NCBI GenBank assembly: GCA_036136335.1
Contig: JAYZQT010000055.1
Location: 1 to 15,955, forward strand
Length of the DNA: 15,955 nt
Direction: 5' to 3'
Source of the DNA: JAYZQT01 sp036136335
GTDB lineage: Bacteria > Pseudomonadota > Alphaproteobacteria > MPNO01 > UBA830
The position numbers and the translations under genes were made by a program. A model generated the notes under the pieces. The model saw nothing but the letters and a program-made list of their open reading frames with translations, was not told the origin of the DNA and ran no database searches. Below, piece after piece: positions 1 to 7,341 of this stretch (positions within the stretch are counted from its first letter, which is position 1; each line of letters begins with the position of its first letter).

Positions 1-1
1 G

Positions 2-769
2 CTTTTTCTGGCCGGCGTTTGTCCGGGCAGTCGCCTGGCCCTGTTGATGGCCATTTATATTTATGCCTACGCGCTTCGCAGCGGGATACGTGAAGCCACC
101 GGATTCTCAATCAAAGAGTTAACCAGGGCAACCATAAGCGGTTTCTGGGCGTTAGGTACCCCCGTTATTATCCTTGGTGGAATTTACGCCGGTGTCTTTT
201 CACCAACAGAATCGGCGGGTGTTGCCTGCCTTTACGCTGTGATTGTCACGCGGTTCATATACGGTGACATTTCGTGGAAAGGTATCTGGGAAGTTTCGGT
301 TAGCTCCATGTATCTGACCGCCCAGGTCCTGATCATCGTCGCGGCCGCTGGTGTTTTCTCACAACTGTTAACGATAAGCGGCATACCACAATCCGCCGTT
401 GCCACCATTCAGGAAATGAATATGGAACCCTGGATGGTCCTGATGGTGATTAATGTGTTTCTGCTATTTGTGGGTTGCCTTCTGGATCCGGGCTCCGCCA
501 TCCTTGTTCTAACCCCGTTACTGGCACCCATAGCACTGGCAATTGGCGTTGACTTGATCCATTTCGGCGTCATCATGACGGTTAACCTAGCGATTGGGAT
601 GTTCACTCCTCCTTTCGGGCTTAACATCTTTGTTACACAGGCGTTGTTCAAGGCGCCACTGACAAGTATATATCCAGGCCTGATACCATTTATCATCGTC
701 AATCTGGTCGCGTTGTTGATCATCACCTACGTGCCGGAACTGTCGATGTATCTGACGCAATTCGTTTGA
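2..769 (+). CDS. TRAP transporter large permease DctM, 3' part only
   Basis: C-terminal 255 residues of a TRAP transporter membrane subunit (DctM family), which drives Na+- or H+-coupled uptake of an organic acid handed over by a periplasmic binding protein. The reading frame is open to the left edge, so the start lies outside; the first visible residues LFLAGVCPG match the usual AGxxPG of the family. Further family marks are the GVFSPTESAGVA segment near residue 65 and FTPPFGLNIFV near residue 200, with about six hydrophobic segments. It belongs to a different DctM subtype from the complete copy at 13583-14893 (compare FTPPFGLNIF with ITPPFGYTIF). It ends the preceding operon and is followed by a hairpin at 775-797. 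The substrate cannot be read from the sequence. Family assignment is secure. Confidence 0.93.
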   Translation, partial: LFLAGVCPGSRLALLMAIYIYAYALRSGIREATGFSIKELTRATISGFWALGTPVIILGGIYAGVFSPTESAGVACLYAVIVTRFIYGDISWKGIWEVSVSSMYLTAQVLIIVAAAGVFSQLLTISGIPQSAVATIQEMNMEPWMVLMVINVFLLFVGCLLDPGSAILVLTPLLAPIALAIGVDLIHFGVIMTVNLAIGMFTPPFGLNIFVTQALFKAPLTSIYPGLIPFIIVNLVALLIITYVPELSMYLTQFV

Positions 770-774
770 GTTAG

Positions 775-797
775 GAAATGGGGCGGCTGACCATTTC
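775..797 (+). terminator. Possible stem-loop after the first TRAP operon
   Basis: A perfect 7-bp inverted repeat, GAAATGG and CCATTTC, with a 9-nt loop, begins 6 nt after the stop codon of the TRAP permease. Its position suits a transcript end or RNA-stabilising hairpin. The stem is short and no T-run follows, so it is not a classical intrinsic terminator. Confidence 0.35.
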
Positions 798-825
798 TAG
801 CCGGCACCGGGGTCTGATTTTCTGA

Positions 826-1710
826 ATGGGAGAAAACCGCAGGGTCGGTTTGTTAGCCCTTTTTATCACGATATTCTGCTTTGGCACCTTATGGACAGTG
901 GCAAAAGTTTCGATTGATCATTTGCCGCCCCTCTGGTTTACGGCGGGGCGTTTTGCGATCGGTGCGCTGTTCGTCTCTTTAATTCTATGGGTTCAAGGGC
1001 GGATGAAAATTCCGGACCGAGCCGATGTTGCCATCATTTTGAGTGTAGGCGGCATCATGCTTGGGCTCTATTCCTCAATTTTTCAAAACGCACTTGAGTT
1101 TGTTGAGGTAGGCCGGGCAACAATACTTGGGTACACAACCGCAATCTTTGTGACGCCTGTCGCTGTTCTGTTCCTTGGAGAGAAACTTACTTTTCTCAGG
1201 GGGTGTGGGCTGGCCGCTGCGGTCACGGGTTTTCTGCTTCTGTTCAGCCCGGCGGAGCTGGACTGGTCCGATCGTAATCTTCTTTTAGGGAATGGGCTGC
1301 TCGTCCTGTGCGTCGTTTTGTGGTCGGGCGTAATAATTCACCTGCGCCTCCATCGCAAGGTGTCAGATACGCTGTCGCTGGTACCTTGGTATCTCGTCGT
1401 TTCTTGTGTTGTAGCGACAACTTCGGGACTGATTTTTGAAGGCCCTCCCGTTTTCGAGATTTCCAGCACCGGGTGGGCACTGTTTCTATACGCAGGGATT
1501 GTAGGAAGTGGTATCGGGAACTGGGGGGTTACAACAGCAATCCTGAATTTGCCGGCAACCACCTCTACCGTCGGACTGCTCGGAGTACCCGTCTTCGCGA
1601 TGATTCTCAGCGTTTTACTGCTCGGCGAGCTTTTAACTTTACCACTCGGTTTAGGTATGATTTTGATTGTTGGAGGAATAGCCGCTGTGACTGTTTCCCG
1701 GGACCATTAG
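826..1710 (+). CDS. DMT superfamily (EamA) permease, first copy
   Basis: Integral membrane protein of 294 residues, the usual EamA size, with about ten hydrophobic segments arranged as two five-helix repeats. EamA proteins export or import small metabolites; nothing here fixes the substrate. The conserved stretch GRATILGYTT ends the third to fourth helix region, and the second half carries ATTSTVGLLGVPVF before the last two helices. It is clearly homologous along its whole length to the permease at 2594-3529: both have WSDxNxxLGN, VLWSxxIIHxRxHR and STVGLLGxPV in the same order. The ATG at 826 is chosen because the hydrophobic N-terminus follows directly, but the ribosome binding site is weak (GGGG about 13 nt upstream). 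It may form one functional set with the SDR and the second permease, although a 156-bp gap separates it from them. Confidence 0.88.
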   Translation: MGENRRVGLLALFITIFCFGTLWTVAKVSIDHLPPLWFTAGRFAIGALFVSLILWVQGRMKIPDRADVAIILSVGGIMLGLYSSIFQNALEFVEVGRATILGYTTAIFVTPVAVLFLGEKLTFLRGCGLAAAVTGFLLLFSPAELDWSDRNLLLGNGLLVLCVVLWSGVIIHLRLHRKVSDTLSLVPWYLVVSCVVATTSGLIFEGPPVFEISSTGWALFLYAGIVGSGIGNWGVTTAILNLPATTSTVGLLGVPVFAMILSVLLLGELLTLPLGLGMILIVGGIAAVTVSRDH

Positions 1711-1813
1711 ATTTGGTTGCGGCGATGCAAAGGGTAACCATTTCCAAATTTCAGAAACCCGGCTCCAGTGTTCATGACCGGTGAAATTGATTGATTGTCA
1801 GACTGGAGGCTTC

Positions 1814-1823
1814 ACCCGCGGGT
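1814..1823. promoter_or_regulatory. 10-bp perfect palindrome in the gap before the SDR gene
   Basis: ACCCGCGGGT reads the same on both strands and lies about 43 nt upstream of the SDR start codon, just before a TATAAA-like hexamer near 1832. It could be an operator half or part of a promoter region, but a palindrome this short can arise by chance. The rest of the 1711-1866 gap shows nothing I can support. Confidence 0.2.
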
Positions 1824-1866
1824 TACACACGTATAAAGAGGGTCTCTGCAGATTAAGAAGGTTAAT

Positions 1867-2616
1867 ATGCTAACTGATAGAACCATCATCGTTACCGGAG
1901 CGGCCAGCGGTATCGGACGCGCCTGTGCAAAGCGTCTTGTTTCGGATGGAAACCGTGTGGTTGCTGTCGATCTTGAGCAAGCTCAACTAGAAGAAGGTTT
2001 GGGCTCGGAAACCGCGACCCTGAAATTTTGTCCCGGCGATGTCGCATTGACAGCCACCGCCACCACGGCGGTGCAGGCAGCGGTTAGTGCATTTGGCAGT
2101 GTAGACTGTCTCGCGCACTTCGCAGCTGCACATTCCAAGCTTAACTGGGAAGAAGCGGATGCATACGAATTCAACCGGATTCTTTCAGTTAACGTTACTG
2201 GTTCCTTTCTGATGGCCAAAGCGGCCGCCAGGGTGATGATAGACCGGGGGATCAAGGGATCAATGGTTCTTACGGCGTCGGGTGGTGTTTTGATGGGGGG
2301 CACCGGCGAAAGTGGTCGTGGAGGTCCCGCTTATACAACCTCCAAGGGTGGAGTTCTGGTGCTGGTAAGGACCCTTGCCAAGTCTTGGGGAAAATACGGT
2401 ATTCGAGTCAATGCGATTAGCCCGGGTGTTGTCGAGACGGCGATGACGGCGGAATACAGTGCTGAAGCAAAGGCGGGCGCAGCTGACCGAGCCGCGCTGG
2501 GCCGTATTTCGCAGCCTGAAGAACAGGCGGCGACCGCCATATGGCTATTGTCTGGGGAAGCTGGGTTCATAACTGGAGAGAACACCAACATTAATGGCGG
2601 TGCGGCATTCGGTTGA
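1867..2616 (+). CDS. Short-chain dehydrogenase/reductase (classical SDR)
   Basis: NAD(P)-dependent oxidoreductase of 249 residues, normal for classical SDRs, acting on a hydroxyl/keto pair in the cytoplasm. The cofactor motif TGAASGIG is at residues 10-17; Asp35 at the end of the second strand suggests NAD(H) over NADP(H). The usual NNAG is replaced by a FAAA-like segment near 85-88. Catalytic candidates are Asn109, Ser138, Tyr156 and Lys160 (YTTSK). Ser138 to Tyr156 is 18 residues, longer than the common 13, because of a glycine-rich insertion (GGTGESGRGG). A good ribosome binding site AGAAGG precedes the ATG by 5 nt. It is often labelled 3-oxoacyl-ACP reductase, but its place between two permeases points to a catabolic or metabolite-modifying role. 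Substrate unknown. Confidence 0.92.
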   Translation: MLTDRTIIVTGAASGIGRACAKRLVSDGNRVVAVDLEQAQLEEGLGSETATLKFCPGDVALTATATTAVQAAVSAFGSVDCLAHFAAAHSKLNWEEADAYEFNRILSVNVTGSFLMAKAAARVMIDRGIKGSMVLTASGGVLMGGTGESGRGGPAYTTSKGGVLVLVRTLAKSWGKYGIRVNAISPGVVETAMTAEYSAEAKAGAADRAALGRISQPEEQAATAIWLLSGEAGFITGENTNINGGAAFG

Positions 2617-3529
2617 TCAAGCCGCGATGTTGACTACTCAAACTACCGGTTATGTTGCCCTAGCCGGCGCAATAATAGGTTACGGAGGATTGTGGCCCGT
2701 AACACGGCTAGCGATCGAGACAATACCGCCGTTCTGGTTTGCCTCCCTTCGCATGTGGGTAGGGATCTTAATCCTGTTGCTGTTCCTTCAGATCACTGGT
2801 CGTCTGCGCTTTCCGAGACGTCCCGACCTGCCATTGATCCTGTCGGTAGGCTTTCTGATGATGGCTTCCTACACCGCCCTTATGCATGTAGCCCTGCAAT
2901 ACGTTGAGGCGGGGAGGGCAGCTTTGCTCGGGTATACGACCCCGTTATGGGTTTTGCCAATGTCCTATTTTTTGTTTGGTGAAGTTCCGTCTACCCGCAG
3001 AATAATCGGAATGGTCGTAGCGATGGCTGGGCTCACAGCGCTTTTTAATCCGGGTGACTTCAACTGGTCTGACAATAACGTCATCCTGGGGAATGTATTG
3101 CTGCTTCTGTGCGCAGTTTTATGGTCAGTCACAATCATCCATATCAGGTCACACAGGTCACTTTTGACGCCAATCCAGCTTGCTCCTTTCCAGTTGACGA
3201 TTGCCGCGGGCTTTATACTCCTGTTGGCATTAATATTTGATCCGCTGCCCACGTTTGAGTGGTCTGCAGGGGAATTGGCGCTATTTGGATACGGGGCCAC
3301 GTTTGGCACTGCACTTGCTATGATGTCGGTCGTGACGTGTGTACGTTACCTGCCGACGGTTGTGTCTACTGTAGGGCTTCTCGGTGCGCCAGTTTGTGCA
3401 CTACTCCTGAGCGTTGTTTTTCTCGATGAAAAGCTAACACCCGATCTGGTGGTTGGTGTCATTCTGATCATAGGAGGCATCGGTCTGGTTTCAATTCCTC
3501 AAACCAGACCGGACCAAACTGCGTTATGA
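2594..3529 (+). CDS. DMT superfamily (EamA) permease, second copy
   Basis: Membrane protein of 311 residues with about ten hydrophobic segments, homologous end to end with the permease at 826-1710 (shared GRAxxLGYTT, WSDNNVILGN, VLWSVTIIH, STVGLLGAPV). Two starts are possible. The ATG at 2594 overlaps the last 23 bp of the SDR gene and has GGAGAG 13 nt upstream, inside that gene. The ATG at 2627 lies 10 bp after the SDR stop and has no clear ribosome binding site. The first is preferred; either implies translational coupling to the SDR. The 3' end carries a strong inverted repeat and its stop codon interlocks with that of the convergent acyl-CoA ligase. It probably moves the substrate or product of the SDR-linked pathway; direction and substrate are unknown. 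Confidence 0.88.
   Translation: MAVRHSVDQAAMLTTQTTGYVALAGAIIGYGGLWPVTRLAIETIPPFWFASLRMWVGILILLLFLQITGRLRFPRRPDLPLILSVGFLMMASYTALMHVALQYVEAGRAALLGYTTPLWVLPMSYFLFGEVPSTRRIIGMVVAMAGLTALFNPGDFNWSDNNVILGNVLLLLCAVLWSVTIIHIRSHRSLLTPIQLAPFQLTIAAGFILLLALIFDPLPTFEWSAGELALFGYGATFGTALAMMSVVTCVRYLPTVVSTVGLLGAPVCALLLSVVFLDEKLTPDLVVGVILIIGGIGLVSIPQTRPDQTAL
3481..3511. terminator. 11-bp perfect hairpin at a convergent gene junction
   Basis: CGGTCTGGTTT and AAACCAGACCG form a perfect 11-bp stem around a 9-nt loop. It lies inside the last 16 codons of the second permease and 13 nt past the stop of the opposing acyl-CoA ligase. It is equally stable in both transcripts, so a two-way transcription stop or 3'-end protector is plausible. 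No T-run follows on either strand, so termination would need another mechanism. Confidence 0.6.
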
Positions 3530-5104
3530 CCGAGGTGTTGGGGTCGTTTTGGACCAAAGTCGTTTCAGGTTTTCCCGTTGTACCTTGCCTCTGTCATTTT
3601 TTGGCAGTTCGCTAACCAACCGGATGTATCTAGGATGTTTGAACGCTGGAAGCACTTCTGTCGCATGGCTCTGAATTTGCTCTGTCGATGTGTCCTTCCC
3701 CTCAGCTAGAACCACATAGCAGACAATTTCTTCACCCCAGATTGGGTCGGGTACTCCGACAGCCGCAGCCTCATGCACATTGGGATTACTCATAATTGCG
3801 GCGTCTATTTCGAGCGGTGAAATTGATACGCCACCTCTCAGAATTACGTCCTTGACGCGGCCCGTAACAGTTACAAACCCATCGTTGTCCATTACCCCTA
3901 GATCCCCAACTCGTGTTCTTTCCTTGAGACGAAAGGCAGTTCGGTCCTCCCATTCACCGCCTGCGGTAATGGTGGCAACAGCCGTCTGGGGACCCCGCAT
4001 GGATATTTCACCTTCTATACCCGCAGCACATAATTTTCCCTCAAAATCAAGAATGGCCAGGTCCATGTGTTCGGCTGGAGGCCCGGCGGTGCCGATGCGG
4101 AATTTGTCATGACGGTTTCCACAAAGCCAGCCACCTTCTGATGCACCATAGAATTGCAGCAAGCGTATTCCATAAAATGCCTCGAATTGCCGCCACCTCT
4201 CTGGTGCAAGAGGTGCTGAACTCGCTGTCATCAGGCGAAGCGAGGAGATTTCGTCTTGATGGAACTCAACTGGCTCGTCGAGCAGAATGTTGATTACGGT
4301 AGGCACTCCCGCGGCGATGGTTATTTGGTGATCCCGAACCCACCCCATGAAACGGCGACGAGAGAAACTTTTTGCGATGACAATTGTCAGACCCAGAGCG
4401 ACGAAAGGCATGAATGTCACTATCTGCGGAGATAGCCAGCTAAACGTACGGTATTCCAGCAATCTGTCGTCAGCGGTCATTCCAGTGAATTTGATGGTTG
4501 ATAATCCGCAGAGCCAGAGACCAAGCTGGTCCCACACTACGCATTTTGGCGTGTCGGTTGTTCCCGAGGTTGCAAAGATACAGCCCTCGTCGTCAGGACC
4601 ATATTCGCTTCCAGTTTCTGGAAGCTGGCCAGCCCTTCGTGGTAGATCAAAGAAAAAGCCTTCAGTTTCGTCGAGAGACGTAAACGAAAAAGATTGGGCA
4701 GCGAGGGGTCCCGTAAGTATTTCCCCGTCAAGATCGCCTGTTCGCCATAATATGAGTGCAGGGGAAATCGTTCGTAGAATGGACACAAGGTGGTCGGTGC
4801 CAATTTCGGCATGGAACGGACAAGCGGAAGCGCCGCAGCGCCATGCTGCGAACATTATTATGAGTTTTTCGACGCACTCCCCGCACAGGACAGCGATCCT
4901 GTCACCGCGCTTGATACCTGTTGCCATCATCTGCGTTGCAGTTCGGTCTACGATGTCCCGCAGGTCTGAAAAAGTAAGCGCAATACCCTGATCGATGGAA
5001 TGAATTGCCAATTTTTCGGGATGTAGCGCTTCATAATCAGCGAATGCCGCACCGAGGGTTCGGAACGGCATATTAACATTACCAAGGTCAGGTTTTAGCG
5101 GCAT
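3524..5104 (-). CDS. AMP-forming acyl-CoA synthetase (ligase)
   Basis: ANL-family enzyme that activates a carboxylic acid with ATP to an acyl-adenylate and transfers it to CoA; 526 residues from the chosen start. Motifs in order: phosphate-binding loop TSGTTDTPK at 179-187 (usual form TSGTTGxPK, so Gly to Asp), YGASEG at 319-324, GDLG at 400-403, hinge GRVKD at 415-419, and DRGKVQR with catalytic Lys507. The frame stays open upstream to 5179, but that would run deep into the preceding amidohydrolase gene. The ATG at 5104 lies 7 nt after that gene's stop and gives a normal N-terminus, although its ribosome binding site is poor. It is co-transcribed with the amidohydrolase. General similarity is to the carnitine/cyclohexanecarboxylate/medium-chain ligase group; the substrate, perhaps an aromatic or alicyclic acid, is an inference. 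Confidence 0.9.
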   Translation of the reverse strand: MPLKPDLGNVNMPFRTLGAAFADYEALHPEKLAIHSIDQGIALTFSDLRDIVDRTATQMMATGIKRGDRIAVLCGECVEKLIIMFAAWRCGASACPFHAEIGTDHLVSILRTISPALILWRTGDLDGEILTGPLAAQSFSFTSLDETEGFFFDLPRRAGQLPETGSEYGPDDEGCIFATSGTTDTPKCVVWDQLGLWLCGLSTIKFTGMTADDRLLEYRTFSWLSPQIVTFMPFVALGLTIVIAKSFSRRRFMGWVRDHQITIAAGVPTVINILLDEPVEFHQDEISSLRLMTASSAPLAPERWRQFEAFYGIRLLQFYGASEGGWLCGNRHDKFRIGTAGPPAEHMDLAILDFEGKLCAAGIEGEISMRGPQTAVATITAGGEWEDRTAFRLKERTRVGDLGVMDNDGFVTVTGRVKDVILRGGVSISPLEIDAAIMSNPNVHEAAAVGVPDPIWGEEIVCYVVLAEGKDTSTEQIQSHATEVLPAFKHPRYIRLVSELPKNDRGKVQRENLKRLWSKTTPTPRS

Positions 5105-5111
5105 TTTAGGA

Positions 5112-6119
5112 TCATGAGAGCCTGAGTAGTCGTTCCAGGTTGCCGCTGTAAATTTTGTCTCGTATTTCTTTATCCACACCTAGGTTATCAATCGCATTGA
5201 TGGTCTCCCGGATCAGCATGGCACCTCCTTCCGGGTCAAACGGTGTATCCGATGCAAAAATTGAATGGTCTGGTCCGAAGAAATCAAGACCGCATTTAGC
5301 GGCTGCCAGGGAACCATTGGTAGCTGTGTCCGCATAGAACATCTTGAAATACTCCTTCGGTTGTTTCTTGAGACCAGCCTGTTCGGCGAGAGGGTTGTGA
5401 TCAGAATTTCCTTTAAAAATTTGCTGGAAACCGATGCCTATTTTTTCCGCAAAGAAAGGTACCATTCCGCCGAAATGATGGGTGATGATTTTGATGTCTG
5501 GGAGCTTATCAAATAGTCCAGAATAGATTAGGCGTGTCATGCAGGCGCTGGTTTCGTATGGCCAACCAAACGTGAACCAGATTTCAAACTCTGAAATGTC
5601 CTCCTGCGCGTAGTCCGGAAAGTTGGGCCCCCGCATGGGATGTATCCATACCGGGAGATCGTGTTTCGCCAACGTTTCGAAGACTGGGTAAAACTCCGGC
5701 GCTGACAGGGGTTTTCCAAGGACATTCGTAAATACCTGAACACCTCGAGCGTTCAGTTCATTTACTGCGCGGTTAGCCTCGGCGACGGCGGCATCTGGAT
5801 TATTCATGGGCAGGGATGCGATAAACCCGGCAATCCTGTCCGGGTTGAGCCTCACCCATTCAGCAAGACCATCATTAGCAAGGCAGGCAAGAGCTGGAGT
5901 TTGTTCAGGACTTCCCAGCATTTCAACAGGTGGATTTGCAAGTGAGATGACCTGACGGTAATTGTCAAAACTGTCGAGAAGCCGCGTGTGAGCGTCCGTG
6001 TCGTGCAGTGCTTTGATGGCACCAAAGAATTTGACTATCCCCGGGTCTGGCGCGATTTCCACAAATTTTTCGAAATATGCGCCGGGAATTACGTGATTGT
6101 AGGCGTCAATACGGGACAT
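5112..6119 (-). CDS. Amidohydrolase-family protein (ACMSD-like decarboxylase or hydrolase)
   Basis: Metal-dependent TIM-barrel protein of 335 residues in the amidohydrolase 2 (ACMSD / resorcylate decarboxylase) group; such enzymes often decarboxylate aromatic or ring-opened acids without an oxidant. The N-terminal metal motif, normally HxH, is here Tyr7-Asn-His9 (DAYNHVIP). The other expected ligands are present: His160 (WIHPMRGP), His214/His215 (ITHHFGG) and Asp291 (FASDTPFD). The segment IWFTFGWPYETSA at 180-192 is typical of this subgroup. The gene opens a minus-strand unit, with AAGGA about 6 nt before the ATG and a sigma70-like promoter at 6145-6172, and is followed after 7 nt by the acyl-CoA ligase. 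Its divergence from the Rieske gene suggests a shared pathway. Decarboxylase or hydrolase activity cannot be separated from sequence alone. Confidence 0.88.
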   Translation of the reverse strand: MSRIDAYNHVIPGAYFEKFVEIAPDPGIVKFFGAIKALHDTDAHTRLLDSFDNYRQVISLANPPVEMLGSPEQTPALACLANDGLAEWVRLNPDRIAGFIASLPMNNPDAAVAEANRAVNELNARGVQVFTNVLGKPLSAPEFYPVFETLAKHDLPVWIHPMRGPNFPDYAQEDISEFEIWFTFGWPYETSACMTRLIYSGLFDKLPDIKIITHHFGGMVPFFAEKIGIGFQQIFKGNSDHNPLAEQAGLKKQPKEYFKMFYADTATNGSLAAAKCGLDFFGPDHSIFASDTPFDPEGGAMLIRETINAIDNLGVDKEIRDKIYSGNLERLLRLS

Positions 6120-6144
6120 TAATTTTCCTTATCTTGTTGGGACA

Positions 6145-6172
6145 ATAATAAATCTCCGCTGCCGTTGTGCAA
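6145..6172 (-). promoter_or_regulatory. Putative sigma70-type promoter for the amidohydrolase-ligase unit
   Basis: On the minus strand, TTGCAC (6172-6167) and TATTAT (6150-6145) are separated by 16 bp. The -10 differs from consensus at one position; the -35 keeps only TTG. It lies about 25 nt upstream of the amidohydrolase start and is divergent from the promoter at 6194-6221. Confidence 0.45.
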
Positions 6173-6193
6173 AACCCCCAAATTATGATGAAA

Positions 6194-6221
6194 TTGAAAA
6201 ACAAAACCCTCTGGATATGAT
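6194..6221 (+). promoter_or_regulatory. Putative sigma70-type promoter for the Rieske operon
   Basis: TTGAAA and TATGAT, each one mismatch from consensus, are spaced 16 bp apart in an AT-rich gap. Transcription would begin near 6228, leaving a very short leader with AAAGG (6233-6237) 8 nt before the ATG at 6246. This is the best promoter candidate in the window. Confidence 0.55.
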
Positions 6222-6245
6222 GAAAAAGAAATAAAGGTATCCATA

Positions 6246-7310
6246 ATGTTTTTACGTAACGCTTGGTATGTCGCAGCCTGGGAAAGTGAAATCGGCGATT
6301 TGCCACTTGGCCGTACAATTCTTGACGAGCCGCTGGTTATGTTTCGGACTCGTCAGGGGATTGCGGCGCTTGAAGATCGCTGTTGTCACAGGTCTCTTCC
6401 ACTTTCGATGGGAAAGGTTGTCGAAGGTCGGCTCCAGTGTGGCTACCACGGACTAGAATTCAATTCTGAAGGGAAATGTGTAAAAGTTCCCGGTCAACCC
6501 AAGGTTCCACCGGGTGCCATGGTTCGGACATATCCAACGCTGTCGCGTTACGGGTGGGTTTGGGTCTGGATGGGTGATCCGGGAATGGCAGATCCAGGAC
6601 GGTTGCCGAATTGGTGGTGGCTCGAAAGTCCGGAATGGAAAACCATACCGGGGCGCGATGGCAAACCGATGCACCTGAAAGCAAACTATCTGCTGGTGTC
6701 AGATAACCTGTTTGACATTTCTCACCTTACATATGTTCACGCATCATCGATCGGAGCCGATTCCATCGTCGAATTTCGGCCGAAGACAGAACGCTGGAAC
6801 AAGGAAAAGAGAGTGAAAATGAGCCGTGTAATTTATGACCGTCGACCGGCCCCATTCTATCAGAAAGCCGGCGCATTTGAGGGGAACGTGGATCGATGGA
6901 TCATGACCACCTCAGATATGCCATACTACATGGCCTCTGATGCTGGCTCCGTGGAGGTGGGTACCGGAATCACGCCGGGAGAGGTAGGTGAAGACCGGGG
7001 CGTGGAGATGAAAATAATGAACCTGCCTACCCCCGAAACGGAAACCACAACACACTATTTCTATTCTCATTGCCGGCACTTCAAGATCAATTCAAAGGAA
7101 TGGGATGAAGTCTATCGTACACAATTTACGAAGGTGTTCGACGAAGACAGGGATGTCTTGGAAGCCCAGCAAAGACGGATTACAGAAAAACCTGACGCCC
7201 CCGAAATCAATATAAACGCAGATGCTCCAAATATTCAGGTCCGGCGAATGATTGATGAGATGATTGCTGCCGAGAAAGAGGAACTTCCCGCGTCGGGAAA
7301 AACCACTTAG
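6246..7310 (+). CDS. Rieske non-heme iron oxygenase, VanA/DdmC-like oxygenase component
   Basis: Oxygenase subunit of 354 residues that uses O2 and electrons from a separate reductase/ferredoxin to hydroxylate or O-demethylate an aromatic acid. The Rieske [2Fe-2S] ligands are Cys46-x-His48 and Cys65-x2-His68 (CGYHG). The mononuclear iron site is in DNLFDISHLTYVH: Asn154, Asp157, His160 and His165, with Asp301 in FDEDRDVLEAQQ the likely third ligand. From memory, these N-terminal positions coincide with those of dicamba O-demethylase and the order matches vanillate O-demethylase, so a homotrimeric alpha-only enzyme is likely. It starts the plus-strand operon, and no reductase or ferredoxin gene lies in the window. 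O-demethylation of a methoxybenzoate-type acid is the best guess, ring hydroxylation the alternative. Family assignment is secure. Confidence 0.95.
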   Translation: MFLRNAWYVAAWESEIGDLPLGRTILDEPLVMFRTRQGIAALEDRCCHRSLPLSMGKVVEGRLQCGYHGLEFNSEGKCVKVPGQPKVPPGAMVRTYPTLSRYGWVWVWMGDPGMADPGRLPNWWWLESPEWKTIPGRDGKPMHLKANYLLVSDNLFDISHLTYVHASSIGADSIVEFRPKTERWNKEKRVKMSRVIYDRRPAPFYQKAGAFEGNVDRWIMTTSDMPYYMASDAGSVEVGTGITPGEVGEDRGVEMKIMNLPTPETETTTHYFYSHCRHFKINSKEWDEVYRTQFTKVFDEDRDVLEAQQRRITEKPDAPEININADAPNIQVRRMIDEMIAAEKEELPASGKTT

Positions 7311-7341
7311 AAAACAAATTAAGAACGACGGGAGAAACTTC

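Noticed and set aside
4347..4991. 214-codon open frame on the plus strand opposite the acyl-CoA ligase
   Set aside because: It lies wholly antisense to a gene with all expected motifs, has no recognisable domain and no plausible start signal.
5105..5179. Upstream extension of the acyl-CoA ligase into the amidohydrolase gene
   Set aside because: It would read the amidohydrolase's last codons in another frame; the ATG at 5104 fits the family N-terminus.
7264..7341. In-frame upstream extension of the CoA transferase (26 extra residues)
   Set aside because: It overlaps the Rieske gene, is rich in Arg and Lys unlike the family N-terminus, and the ATG at 7342 has a good ribosome binding site.
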